Source of the DNA: Zobellia amurskyensis
Lineage (GTDB): Bacteria; Bacteroidota; Bacteroidia; Flavobacteriales; Flavobacteriaceae
Assembly (NCBI RefSeq): GCF_009725985.1
Contig: NZ_RCNR01000001.1
Coordinates: 62,001 to 126,000 of the forward strand
DNA length: 64,000 bases
Reading direction: 5' to 3'
Below, in pieces: positions 27,095 to 37,700 of this stretch (the first letter of the stretch is position 1; each line of letters opens with the position of its first letter). The position numbers and the translations under genes were made by a program. The notes below the pieces were generated by a model. That model saw only the letters and a program-made list of their open reading frames with translations. It searched no databases and had not been told where the DNA came from.

Positions 27095-29212
27095 TTAATT
27101 GATGGAGTAAAATGCCGACTCAGGTATTGGGCCTTTCTTAATAGATGGTCCGCTCCACTGTATGTCTAGGGTATTTGTTGCACCTGCGTTCTTTTTGGAA
27201 TAAATCCGTATAGGATGATAACCTGCTTTTAAGTTCATAGTCCCTTCTTTAATAGAATCGACTATGTAGCCGTAATCGGCATCAATAGCACTTGCTTCAT
27301 GAATGCGGACAAAAGCATTGTTGGAAGATTTTAAAGAAAAGGTATAACTACCTTCTGTTGGGACTTTGATAAAACCTTCAAATAGAAAAATATCGCCTTT
27401 CTCTTTTATCTGTGCTAGGTTGGGTGTGCCGGATTTGCCACTCGCTACAGGGGTTAAACCATCCACTTTAGGTAGCCAAGGTGTGTTGTTTTTAAACGCA
27501 CTCCACTTCAATCCACTGTTTGGATTATGTAATGAAACTGCAGGAACTACAGCGTTGTCATAAGGTCTTGCCGCATTCGTATCGGGCATACGTACTTGAA
27601 GCACCCGTTCTTTCATCTGTACTTGTAGCGCCTCCATATTTGGTAGGGTGGCCAAGTTTAAGGTTTGATGTGTGTCTTCCACAACATTGTAAAATTCAAA
27701 GTCGTCATCCGCACTTTGAATGTTGTAGCGAAGGCCAACAATATCCCCTTCGCGCATCATTTGCATCTGCTTTCGTAGTCTACCACGATTATTGGGTGCA
27801 AATTCTTCGTATTCCGGTGTTTTTCCACTTTGGTTGTACTCTACATAAATAAGGCTTTCTTGTTGCTTTCCGTTTCCGGTTAAAATGGGTAATAGGGAAA
27901 CACCATCGCTATTTACAGGAGCTGTGTAACCTGCGGCCTCGGTAAATGTGGGGAGCCAGTCATAAGCAATACTTGGTGATTCTATAACTTGGTCAGCAGG
28001 AATTTTGGTTGGCCAACGTGCAATTAAAGGAGTGCGTTCCCCACCTTCGAGCACATCTCTTTTGATGCCGTCAAAAGGTCCGAAACTATTAAAGAAATCG
28101 GCGGCATATTCTTCCTCCAGATAAGACTCCATGGAAGGGCCGTTGTCCGAATTAAAAACAACTAATGTATTTTCATCAATTTGAAGGTCTTTCAGCAACT
28201 GAAGTAAATCGCCCACTTCATTGTCAATTCGTCTTGTACTACTCGCATAACGTTTATAAACGTCTGGCCAAGCAACCTCTGGAGAACTTGGGTCTTTATC
28301 ATGGTCGTAAGTAACATTGGCGTAATCAGGATGAATGAACGAATCAACTTCACCTGAAGCTGTGTTAATCATATTTCCTGGTTTTCCAACCCATTGCAAT
28401 CCGCCATTTAAACCTCCTCCCTCGGGGTAGGCTTGTGTTGCGAGTTCTAAAACGGCGTGAGGCGTATCAAAAGCCAAGTACATAAAGAAAGGTTCGCTTT
28501 CTTTTTTATCTTTTACCTGTTCTACAATCCATTTTTTAGCAACGGCTGTCCATAAATCCCCTGTATAACACTTGTCCAGCCCTTTACTTACTTCATTTTT
28601 ATTTTCGTAAACTTCTTTTTTTCCGCGATACACACCTTCAACGGGGTAATGCTCATGACCATCCCTATGGCGCATATAGCCATAGTAGTAATCAAAACCT
28701 CTATTGTTTGGGTGTGCAGGCCATGAATCGCCATCTTCTGACCATTTGCTGGAGCCTTGAAGCCCCCATTTACCAATTGCGGCCGTTTTGTAACCTGCGC
28801 GCTGCATTATGTTGCCAAGCGTGTTATTGTCCGCTAAAGCTTTGTCAAACTGGCTATCGCGGACATTGGCATGTCCTTGACTAACTCCTAATAGCACAGA
28901 TGAGCGTGATGGCGCGCAAACCGGTGCCGCCGTGTAATGATTGGTAAGCATAGCACCTTCCGAAGCCATTTTGTCCAAATGTGGGGTTAATGCATTAGGC
29001 TCGCTACGGTCATCTGTTTCTTTTCTTTGGTTTTGAAAGAACGCCCCAATGTCTCCATACCCCAAATCATCCGTAAGAATATAGATGATGTTTGGTTTGT
29101 TTACGGTTTCAACTACTTTAGCAGGCATTGATTCTTCTTGGGCGAAAGAACCAGAACCCATACTGAATAGCACTAGTGTTAAAAATCGTAAGGCAGCTTT
29201 TGAATATACCAT
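27095..29212 (-). CDS. Sulfatase with C-terminal PA14-like carbohydrate-binding domain
   Basis: A 705-residue secreted protein with a signal peptide (residues 1-24). Residues 35-560 are an S1 sulfatase: KPNIIYILTDDLGYGDIGAF, formylglycine motif APVCAPSRSSVLLG with Cys99, IGKWGLQGSS and FNSDNGPSMESY. The C-terminal 100 residues (about 605-705) form a beta-rich module: FEGFIKVPTEGSYTFSLKSS, then LKAGYHPIRIYSKKNAGATN and TLDIQWSGPSIKKGPIPES. Together these match PA14-like domains, which often bind glycans. The added module could hold the enzyme on polysaccharide. It sits 31 bases after the GH110 at 29244 in the same operon. Confidence 0.9.
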   Translation of the reverse strand: MVYSKAALRFLTLVLFSMGSGSFAQEESMPAKVVETVNKPNIIYILTDDLGYGDIGAFFQNQRKETDDRSEPNALTPHLDKMASEGAMLTNHYTAAPVCAPSRSSVLLGVSQGHANVRDSQFDKALADNNTLGNIMQRAGYKTAAIGKWGLQGSSKWSEDGDSWPAHPNNRGFDYYYGYMRHRDGHEHYPVEGVYRGKKEVYENKNEVSKGLDKCYTGDLWTAVAKKWIVEQVKDKKESEPFFMYLAFDTPHAVLELATQAYPEGGGLNGGLQWVGKPGNMINTASGEVDSFIHPDYANVTYDHDKDPSSPEVAWPDVYKRYASSTRRIDNEVGDLLQLLKDLQIDENTLVVFNSDNGPSMESYLEEEYAADFFNSFGPFDGIKRDVLEGGERTPLIARWPTKIPADQVIESPSIAYDWLPTFTEAAGYTAPVNSDGVSLLPILTGNGKQQESLIYVEYNQSGKTPEYEEFAPNNRGRLRKQMQMMREGDIVGLRYNIQSADDDFEFYNVVEDTHQTLNLATLPNMEALQVQMKERVLQVRMPDTNAARPYDNAVVPAVSLHNPNSGLKWSAFKNNTPWLPKVDGLTPVASGKSGTPNLAQIKEKGDIFLFEGFIKVPTEGSYTFSLKSSNNAFVRIHEASAIDADYGYIVDSIKEGTMNLKAGYHPIRIYSKKNAGATNTLDIQWSGPSIKKGPIPESAFYSIN

Positions 29213-29243
29213 GAAATGTATTTCTGTTTACTATAGTGTTATG

Positions 29244-31127
29244 TTAGCGGAATTTTAATTTTGGCAGAGAATCATCGGTCTCTAGAATATTTTTTGCCTT
29301 TCCCTTGTATTCATTTTTCTTGAAAACTATGTTTTTGGAGGCTTTTACTTTAATGGCGGGATTATCTGGGTGCAACATTGGAAAAGTTCCTGAATTGGTA
29401 ATGGTGTTTCCCTCAAATAATAGTCCGTCTACATTGGAAATTTCCAATATCATATTATCAAACTGATTGAATTCGTTATCAATTATCCGAATATTTTTAA
29501 AGGCGATGTTGTTATTGTCATCATCGGTAACAAAACGAATTACCCCTCTATCAAATCCGCTATGTTGACTGTCTTGAAACGTGTTATTTCTAATAATAAG
29601 ATTGGCAGCGTTGCCCGATTCAAACCAATGGCTACTCTCTACAGGAACTAAGATAGCTTCCATTTCCGTACTGAAGAAATTATTTTCAATCAAGGTTTTT
29701 TTAGGATTGGATATCAATAAGCCACGAGCCCTATTCCGACTTATATTACAGTTCTGTACCAATAAATCCGGGTAGCCTTCTAAGTTTTCAATAAGGTCAC
29801 CAACTTTTAAAGTTGAAGGTAGGTTTTCATTGAACGTAATAATCTGATACCTCCCATTGATAGGGGTAATACTTTTTAAAGTAAGATGATCGTAACCAAA
29901 AAATGATTTCTGAAGATCTACCAACCCAATAGTGTCGTTCACCTTTCCTATGGCAAAACCTTGTTGTTGCGCATGGCCCATGCGAACCCCAATGCTGTTA
30001 TCACCTAAAACATCAATTACCTCTTGGTATGTGCCGTGAACGTTAGTGGCATCGTCCAACTGATTGTTAAAGGTGCAATTTTTAAGAACAACTTTACCCC
30101 TGCATCCTACAAAATGAGTGGCATCAGCAGAAGTAGATACCATTCTGCCATGAGAAGGTTTTACATGAAAACCATCTAAAATAAGGTCAGAAGAATTTTC
30201 AGCAATCAAACCCATACCGCCAGCGTGGTGCACGGTTACATTATTTGCATTGAAACCATCTGTGCCAGTAATACGAAACGCTGGGGCCAAACGGTTTAGA
30301 CTTTGGTCTCCTTTGCAAACCATAATCATACCTACGGGAGGTAGTTTTTTTCTGTGATTATAGATGCGAACCGTTCCAGGTTCTATTTCTACAACTTTTA
30401 GATTATTCTCTTTACCCCTCACTTTTTCTGCTTTGGAACGTGGGTCTACTTTGTATTTGTATTTTATTTTGTCAACATTATGCTGCACTTTTAAGTTGCG
30501 TACAGTGGTGATGGATGTATATGATTCAGTGTCAAAAGCAATTGCTTCTCTTTTTGGGTCATAGAGAATAGATTGCCCAAGATCATGCTCATAGTATTCC
30601 TTTAGGAAAATCAGTTGCTCGTTTCTGATTTCATAGGGATACTCATCAGAGAAGTGAATATCAAACGTGTTGTTTTTTTCATCGTTGGCTACAATTGTTC
30701 CTTCACTATGGAAGGGCATGGCCCAGTCTATGGTTACATTCTGTACGGTAATATCCTCTGAACCTTCAATGAGAAAAGGAATCATTCTACCATGGTAGAT
30801 AAAGGTGGAACCTTGGCCGTCAATTGTCAGGTTTTTAAAACCTAGAAGAGGCAAGGCTGTTTTAGCCATAACATCATCGTGATTAGAAATACGGGTGAAG
30901 CGTTCGTATGCTTTATCCGGATAAAAATGATAAGTGCCTTTTTCAAATTTTATTTCTGAAATGGGCTCTTTATCCGCAACCATTATCCGTGCTAAAACTG
31001 CTGGCGTTGCATCCTCAGAAATAGAAGTAGTGAAAAGTACGCTCTCACCACTTTTGTTTTGAGCGATTACATTTGTTGAAATAATGGCTAATATAAGAAC
31101 GGACCAACGGGCTATAATTTTCTGCAT
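29244..31127 (-). CDS. Glycoside hydrolase family 110, alpha-1,3-galactosidase-like
   Basis: A 627-residue right-handed parallel beta-helix with signal peptide MQKIIARWSVLILAIISTNVIA. The GH110 signature is clear: Asp335 in SADATHFVGCRG and Asp358-Asp359 in QLDDATNVHGTY. Their spacing (23 and 24 residues) equals that of the catalytic aspartates in characterised GH110 enzymes. Those enzymes remove terminal alpha-1,3-galactose with inversion, including from marine galactans. Repeated rungs such as NLIIRNNTFQDS and NIRIIDNEFNQF run to the C-terminus. It starts a four-gene operon with three sulfatases and is a paralogue of the gene at 31288, so the two may split substrates by sulfation or branching. 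Confidence 0.9.
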   Translation of the reverse strand: MQKIIARWSVLILAIISTNVIAQNKSGESVLFTTSISEDATPAVLARIMVADKEPISEIKFEKGTYHFYPDKAYERFTRISNHDDVMAKTALPLLGFKNLTIDGQGSTFIYHGRMIPFLIEGSEDITVQNVTIDWAMPFHSEGTIVANDEKNNTFDIHFSDEYPYEIRNEQLIFLKEYYEHDLGQSILYDPKREAIAFDTESYTSITTVRNLKVQHNVDKIKYKYKVDPRSKAEKVRGKENNLKVVEIEPGTVRIYNHRKKLPPVGMIMVCKGDQSLNRLAPAFRITGTDGFNANNVTVHHAGGMGLIAENSSDLILDGFHVKPSHGRMVSTSADATHFVGCRGKVVLKNCTFNNQLDDATNVHGTYQEVIDVLGDNSIGVRMGHAQQQGFAIGKVNDTIGLVDLQKSFFGYDHLTLKSITPINGRYQIITFNENLPSTLKVGDLIENLEGYPDLLVQNCNISRNRARGLLISNPKKTLIENNFFSTEMEAILVPVESSHWFESGNAANLIIRNNTFQDSQHSGFDRGVIRFVTDDDNNNIAFKNIRIIDNEFNQFDNMILEISNVDGLLFEGNTITNSGTFPMLHPDNPAIKVKASKNIVFKKNEYKGKAKNILETDDSLPKLKFR

Positions 31128-31287
31128 AAGGTGTCTGGTGTTTAATAAAAGTATTTAGTACAAGCCAAATTATAGGTTCATTACATTTTCTTTGTCGCTA
31201 GGGGTAAATATTATGTCTTTGTTCATTCAAGCCCCTGTTTTTCGGTCTAAATCAATTAAAAATTGAGCTTTAAAAGTATGGACACGG

Positions 31288-33114
31288 CTATTTCTTAAGT
31301 TTTGTAAACCCTTTATTTTTTTTGAATTTCAAATTTTTGGCGGATGTCTCATCGGATAAAAGAACCTTCTCCGTGCCTCCTGTGTAAGTGTTGTCAAAGA
31401 TTTCTACATGGTCACAATTCTTAAAATCGAATTGATGCGCGTTTGGATATAACGGAGCGGAACCGGACACTTGTTCAATTACGTTACCGGAAAAGATGAG
31501 TCCGTCTACACGGTCCGCCCAAACAATTCGGTTGTCAAAAGTTTTTATGTTGTTATTGATGAACCTTATGTTGCGGTCGTATGTTTCGGTCTGGTTGAAA
31601 GTCTTTCCAAGGCGTGGAGTGATATTTAAAATAGCATGTTCCATTCCGCTGTAAGCACAATATTCAAAATTATTATTCTGAATCAGTACATCTTCTACCG
31701 CACCGGATTCATACCAAAAATAAGTTTCGCCCCTAAAGAATATAGAGGACATCATAGAGGAAAAATTGTTGTTCTCTATGACGGTTTTTAAAGGTGTTTT
31801 TAGCACAATATTTCTTGCTCTATGGTCTTTTATAGTACAACCACGCATGGTAAAAGTGGGGTTCCATGTTTTGTTTTCTAGGATATCGCCTTCGGCTAAA
31901 TTATCTGGAAGTTCATCTTTAAATACGATGTCCGAGTACTTATCGTTAACAACAGAAACACTAGTTACCACATTTTCAGAAGCTCTTTTGGGACTAGGCT
32001 GCTGAATGAACCATATCTCATCGCCCGAAGCGGCAAATTCAAATCCCATTTGTTCAAAATGCTGAAGAGATACTCGTACCGTACGGATATCCAAAATTTT
32101 ATCTATAACAACATAGGTGCCATGTACATTGGTACCATCATCTAACATATGTTTAAAAGTGGAATCCTCAATAAGGATGTCACCTTTGCAATTAGCAAAA
32201 TGCGTAGCATCCGCAATGGTAGAAACCACCCGGTCTGAACCTTCTCGAACATAAATACCACAATTGTTGATGGTAATATTTTCGGTTCGTTCAAATAGAA
32301 AACCCATCCCCAAGGCGTGATGAATAGTTATATCTTCTAGAAGAACATCTTTGGAAGACGTAATTTGAAAAGCAGGGGCGTAGCGGTTGTGATCATGGTC
32401 TCCCTTTGAGTTTAAAATTGAACCTACAGTTGGGTATTGTTTTAAATGTTCATGAAAACGAAGTACTCCATTAGGGCGTTTTTCTACCCAGCGTGGTCTA
32501 CTGCTCATGTCCCATGCGCCATGGGAAACCCGTTTGTGTTCTGCATTAAAGGCGAGCGTACTTCCCAATTCAGGAAATGCAAATCCATCTATATTTGGAA
32601 AGAGTATACGTTCGTTCTTCAGCTCCCAAGAAAACCCTTCAGTAAAAGGCTTGATGTCTCGCCAACCTTCGGTTTCATTAACGGCAAGCACTTCACCTTG
32701 GAATAAAAAGGGAATATCCCAGTCCATTTTTAAGTTTTTTACGGTAAGTTTTTTGCAATTTATAATTTGGAAAGGAGCAACCTGACCATGAAAAAGAAAT
32801 TCGGCGCCATTACCCTCTATCGTTACAGAATCAAAATCTTCAAACAGAAAAATGATGTTCTTGAGTCCGTTGCCATGATTGGTAATGTAGGAGTAGCGCT
32901 GAGCGGCATAGTCCGGTAAAAATTTATAAATACCTTTCTCAAAAACTAAAGTCAGATTTTTGTCAGTTACCTTTTCTAGGGCTTTGCGAACCAAAGGCGT
33001 CATGTCCTCAGCTTCGGGTTGGATGTGAATGGTCTGCTGAGCCGATAGTGTATACATCCCTAAACACAAAATAGCGCTCAGGTATAGTGTTTTTATAGAT
33101 TTAAAATGAGTCAT
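31288..33114 (-). CDS. Glycoside hydrolase family 110, alpha-1,3-galactosidase-like (second copy)
   Basis: A 608-residue paralogue of the neighbouring GH110. Residues 1-25 are a signal peptide (LYLSAILCLGMYTLSA). The catalytic signature is retained: Asp302 in IADATHFANCKG and Asp325-Asp326 in MLDDGTNVHGTY. Beta-helix rungs include VLIQNNNFEYCAYSG and IRFINNNIKTFDNR. The two copies differ widely outside the signature, so this is an old duplication or independent recruitment rather than a recent tandem copy. It lies 9 bases after the sulfatase at 33124 in the same direction and 160 bases before the other GH110. Confidence 0.9.
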   Translation of the reverse strand: MTHFKSIKTLYLSAILCLGMYTLSAQQTIHIQPEAEDMTPLVRKALEKVTDKNLTLVFEKGIYKFLPDYAAQRYSYITNHGNGLKNIIFLFEDFDSVTIEGNGAEFLFHGQVAPFQIINCKKLTVKNLKMDWDIPFLFQGEVLAVNETEGWRDIKPFTEGFSWELKNERILFPNIDGFAFPELGSTLAFNAEHKRVSHGAWDMSSRPRWVEKRPNGVLRFHEHLKQYPTVGSILNSKGDHDHNRYAPAFQITSSKDVLLEDITIHHALGMGFLFERTENITINNCGIYVREGSDRVVSTIADATHFANCKGDILIEDSTFKHMLDDGTNVHGTYVVIDKILDIRTVRVSLQHFEQMGFEFAASGDEIWFIQQPSPKRASENVVTSVSVVNDKYSDIVFKDELPDNLAEGDILENKTWNPTFTMRGCTIKDHRARNIVLKTPLKTVIENNNFSSMMSSIFFRGETYFWYESGAVEDVLIQNNNFEYCAYSGMEHAILNITPRLGKTFNQTETYDRNIRFINNNIKTFDNRIVWADRVDGLIFSGNVIEQVSGSAPLYPNAHQFDFKNCDHVEIFDNTYTGGTEKVLLSDETSAKNLKFKKNKGFTKLKK

Positions 33115-33123
33115 ATGTATTTT

Positions 33124-34605
33124 TTAGAGGTTGACACCAGTACCTTGAAGTGAGTTATCATGATCCCATGTAATGAGCCATGGGTCTTTGGTTTCTTTTT
33201 GAAAGGCTTTCATTTTTGTTTTCAAACCCTCTAGCACATTGGCGTAGTTTGGGTCGGTGGCCAAGTTGTTACTTTCATCTGGGTCTTTAGATAGATCGAA
33301 TAGTTCAAATTCAGGCCTGAAGAGGTAATCTTTAACTTTGCGTTTTCCAAAGTATTCTTTTTCGCTTCGGTAAACCTCCTGCCAAGTGGATGCAGCCCAT
33401 AGGTCCGAGGCAAATGGATATTCTTGCCGCCAAGCAATATTGCGGATAAGCTTGTAGTTTTTATCCCTTACGACTCGCATAGGGTAATACATTGTAATTT
33501 CATGAAAGGTATGCGAAGCATAAACTTCATCCCATCCTTTTGGGTTTTCTTGGCTCATTATTTTCTTGAACGATTTGCCATGGAAATCATTGGAATCATA
33601 GGAGATTTCCGCCATGTCCAAAATAGTAGGGGTAAGGTCTGTCCATGATATTAGAGCATTGTTAACAGAACCTCCTTTTATGTTAGCCAACGGATCTTTA
33701 ATGATACAAGGTAATTTAATACCTGGCTCGTAAACTGTGGTCTTTGCACCCGGAAAAGCCATTCCGTTATCCGAAATATAAATGACGATGGTGTTTTTGT
33801 CTTTGCCCGTATCTTTCAGCATTTTCATGAGCTTACCAAAACCTTGGTCTATTCTTGAAATACTCTGGTAGTATTGTGCAATTTCTTCACGACTTTCTTG
33901 GCTATCCGGTAGGAAACTTGGGACCACAACATCTTTTGGGTCGTACGTAACCGTTTCAACGCCGTTGTAACCTTCTTTTTTATTCCCAAAGCTATTCGGT
34001 AGGTTCCATGGGTCTGACTCAAACGGAGCGCCACGGTGTGGGTCATCCGTGCAAAAATAGAGAAAGAAAGGTTTGTCAGAATTAAGGACATCTTTACATT
34101 GTTCGGCCATTTCTACCGTATTTCTAGGGTCCGCTTCTAGAACTTTTTGAAAATGATAAACTGATTCTGGCGCAACGTGGTATTTACCAATTCTTGCCGT
34201 TTCATATCCTGAATTTTCAAGAAGAACGGGAAGGGATTTTATATTGTCGTAACTGCTAAAGTGATGATAATCATGAACGTGACCATAAGAACCGGTAGCA
34301 TGACCATAAAGACCGGTAAGTATAACAGACCTGCTTGCGGCACAACTGGCACTGGTGCAATACGCATTGTCAAAACGAACACCTTCCGCTGCAAGTTGAT
34401 CTAAGTTTGGTGTTTTTATAACTTTATTTCCATAGGCGCCAATAGCATCTGTGCCGTGATCATCGGAAACGAACAGAATAATGTTTGGGGCATTAGTGGT
34501 CTTGGTAATTTCCTTTTCTTCGGATTTCTTTTCTTCGGTTGAGCAGCCTGTAAGGGTGGTTAGGGCCATTAAAATGGAAAAACTATACTTTACAATTGTT
34601 TTCAT
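33124..34605 (-). CDS. Sulfatase, S1 family, lipoprotein
   Basis: A 493-residue sulfatase with lipobox TTLTGC (Cys21). Motifs are APNIILFVSDDHGTDAIGAY, the formylglycine site SASCAASRSVILTG with Cys88, then YGHATGSYGHVHDYHH, IGKYHVAPESVY and YISDNGMAFPG. Ala replaces the usual Pro in the CxPxR core, an exchange the maturation machinery tolerates elsewhere. It uses Lys-Tyr-His rather than Lys-Trp-His at the sulfate-binding site. It leads a two-gene unit with the GH110 at 31288. A CATAAAC element lies about 75 bases upstream of its start. Confidence 0.92.
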   Translation of the reverse strand: MKTIVKYSFSILMALTTLTGCSTEEKKSEEKEITKTTNAPNIILFVSDDHGTDAIGAYGNKVIKTPNLDQLAAEGVRFDNAYCTSASCAASRSVILTGLYGHATGSYGHVHDYHHFSSYDNIKSLPVLLENSGYETARIGKYHVAPESVYHFQKVLEADPRNTVEMAEQCKDVLNSDKPFFLYFCTDDPHRGAPFESDPWNLPNSFGNKKEGYNGVETVTYDPKDVVVPSFLPDSQESREEIAQYYQSISRIDQGFGKLMKMLKDTGKDKNTIVIYISDNGMAFPGAKTTVYEPGIKLPCIIKDPLANIKGGSVNNALISWTDLTPTILDMAEISYDSNDFHGKSFKKIMSQENPKGWDEVYASHTFHEITMYYPMRVVRDKNYKLIRNIAWRQEYPFASDLWAASTWQEVYRSEKEYFGKRKVKDYLFRPEFELFDLSKDPDESNNLATDPNYANVLEGLKTKMKAFQKETKDPWLITWDHDNSLQGTGVNL

Positions 34606-34770
34606 GCGAATTACTTTTCTGTTTTTTGCACAATGAAATACAAAGAAGGGATTTATTCCACGGACCTATGTGCTTTGTAGTTTATGAAATGTATGTGCCA
34701 GTACAAAATGTGCGCTAACCCAGTACTATAAGTGAATGATAACTAAATTAAGTCTCTAATAAACGCAGCT

Positions 34771-37700
34771 TCATTGAGCTGAAGTTCTGTAAAACTGAAG
34801 GCTGTCATTGTTGTTACTTATAACCAATAACTTCCCGTACTTTTTATTGCTTAAGGTTTTGATATGTCTGGTCTGCTTATCTAGCATAAACCCCGATTGG
34901 GTAGTAGGTGTTTCTTTAAAGTTACCACCTCCCATATTTCTTAGAAGTGTTCCATAACCTGCATCGTAACGTCCTAGTTCGGTATTGGCGTCATAGAAAT
35001 TTTCTCCAAGTAGTAAGTCTAACTTCCCGTCTTGATCAAAATCTAATTTATGAATGGCATTTACCGTAGAGAATTGTGCAATGGTGGGTAGGGGAGTAAG
35101 TTTGAATTTCTTGTTTCCGAGATTTTCAATGAAACAACTTCTGAATTCGTAAGCTTTTAAGGTCTTAGCAGTATTAAGTTCTTCTGGTAAAAATATTTCT
35201 TTAAAGTCGGCTTGGGCAAAAGCGCTATATGTAGAGAATTTTTTGCGGAGATACACCATTTGTTTCTCTAGCAGGCTTTTTGAAGAAAAAACATGTTCTT
35301 TCCCTTTAATAAAATGAGTAGTGACTCCTTCTGGCCAACCATTTTTGTCAAAATCGGCATAATACATCTGTACAGGTCCTTTTTCAGTTGCCCTCAATTT
35401 TGAGTTCAGCCCAAGATTTCCCGCTACCAAATCAATGTCACCATCATTATCAAAATCTCCGTATTCTACTGTATTCCACCAACCATTTGAAAGCTGTAAG
35501 GAATTGGCCTCCGGGTTAGCTTCGCTAAGATGTCCGTTGGAGTTATAATATATTTTAATGGGCATCCATTCACCTACTAGCACAAGGTCTTGCCAATCAT
35601 CTCCATTTAAATCGACCCATTTTGCAGAAGTAACCATTCCGCATTTCTCATAAAGCTTTTGGGACGAAGCATCTATCGTGAAATTACCTTTCCCATCGTT
35701 TTTAAGAAGATAGGAATCTGGCGAAGAACCATATTTTCCAGGAACGGAGCGTGAGGATATAAAAATATCACTATCTCCATCTTTGTCAAAGTCAGCGATA
35801 GCCAAGTCCGAAACAGTCGTATATATTTCAGGGAAATTACCTTGTTTTGTAAAGTTGCCCCTTCCGTCGTTTATATAAAGCCGAGTAAGACTTTTTGGGT
35901 CGGGTTTTATTTCTTGATTACTGCCGCTGCCAACAATTAGATCTAAATGACCATCTCCATTAACGTCTACAAATTCTGCAGCAGTATCTTCAGAAGCGGA
36001 ATCGGTTTTTAGGGCTTTTGATGTGGATTGGACAAATTTGCCATTGGATCGTTGTAAATAGATTTCAGAAGATTGGTTTAGCGCTCCACCAACGAAAAAG
36101 TCATCCAAGCCATCATTGTTGAGGTCGCCAACTGCAATAGGAGCTCCCCATGTGGAGTTCATATGTGGTATCAAATGTTCTCTATTAAACTCATAAAACC
36201 GATTTTCCTCGTGCCGATAGTCAATATTTAATTCGCTATTATTGACTAGGGTAAATAGCGTTTCTGATTTTTTCCCCGTTTCTGACTTTAAAAGCGAAGT
36301 ATTTTCTTGGGCAATGTTCAATATTTGACCCGAAGCAACGTCCGTTAAAATAGTTTGTTCTTTATTTGGCCATTGTACCAAAATAGTATCTATAACGGTG
36401 TTTTTGGCAACTGAAAAATTTAAATATGGAGGAGGAGATGACAAATATCCTCTGACATTCAATAGCTCTTGATATTGCTTTTGACCTTTATTTTTTAGAG
36501 TGACTTTAGAACCTATACCGAAAGCATTCCCAGGCTTACCGCTTAGTTTTATTCTCAAGTAGTCTTTGTTTAAACTATCGTTTTCAAGCGTATTGTTTTT
36601 TAAGATAGATGCTTTTTCGTTTAAATTGTTGATTACCAAATCTAAATCGCCATCATTGTCTAGGTCGGTATACGTAGCACCGTTTGAGAAACCTTTTTTT
36701 GTGCCGCCCCATTCAGTAGATTTATTTGAAAAGGTGAGGTCATTATTATTTTTGAAGAAGAAATTCTGCAAAGGATAGCTTGGCATTTTATCCGTTAGGG
36801 CTTCGCTATAATCATAATTTCCAGATCGTAATTGGTTTTGAACTTCATCGCCAGAAAGGAACTGCATATAGTCCATATCATTACTTCGTCTAAAAATACC
36901 GTTGGTAATGAAAATATCTTTTTGCCCGTCCATATCAAAGTCATTAGCTAAAACAGACCAGCTCCAATCTGTGGCTTCAATGCCGGATAGTCTTGCTATT
37001 TCGCTAAAGTGCTCACCGTTTCTATTCAGTTGAAAAGTGTTGTGTGCATATTGATGCTGGTACCCAAAAGACAGTTTGTAGTTGAAAATGGCGTATGAAT
37101 CTTCGCCATGCGATGCTTTTAGAATTTCTGGCTCATAAGCTTGCATATCCAAAGACAAAATATCCGGTAGACCATCATTGTTCAAATCGGCAATATCGTT
37201 ACCCATAGAAAACCGGCTGGTGTGTTTTAAACGAGATTCTAAATCTTCTGTAAACGTACCATCTCCGTTATTGATGTAGAGGTAATCGTCCTCATAGAAG
37301 TCGTTACCAATGTAAATATCAGGATAACCATCTTTGTTGATATCAGCAGTACTAATACCCAATCCAAACCCTAGAGGACTGCTATAAATACCGGATTCTT
37401 TAGTGACGTCTGTAAATTTATCACCGTCATTTCTAAATAACTTATCGCCATAGGGACTAGAAATCAAACGCTTTTCCGCACGAGGAAGTACACCGTCGTT
37501 AAAATTTGAATGCGTCATGATATACGCATCAAGATCACCATCTAAATCATAATCAAAAAATGCAGTTTGTGTGGTAGCACCTTTCACGGTTAGACCCAGC
37601 TCATTAGCACTTTCCTTGAATTTAGGAGAGCCATTCTCATCATTTCCTAGGTTGATGAAAAGAAGGTTGTGTCCGTTGTTACCTAAAATCTCTCCAATCT

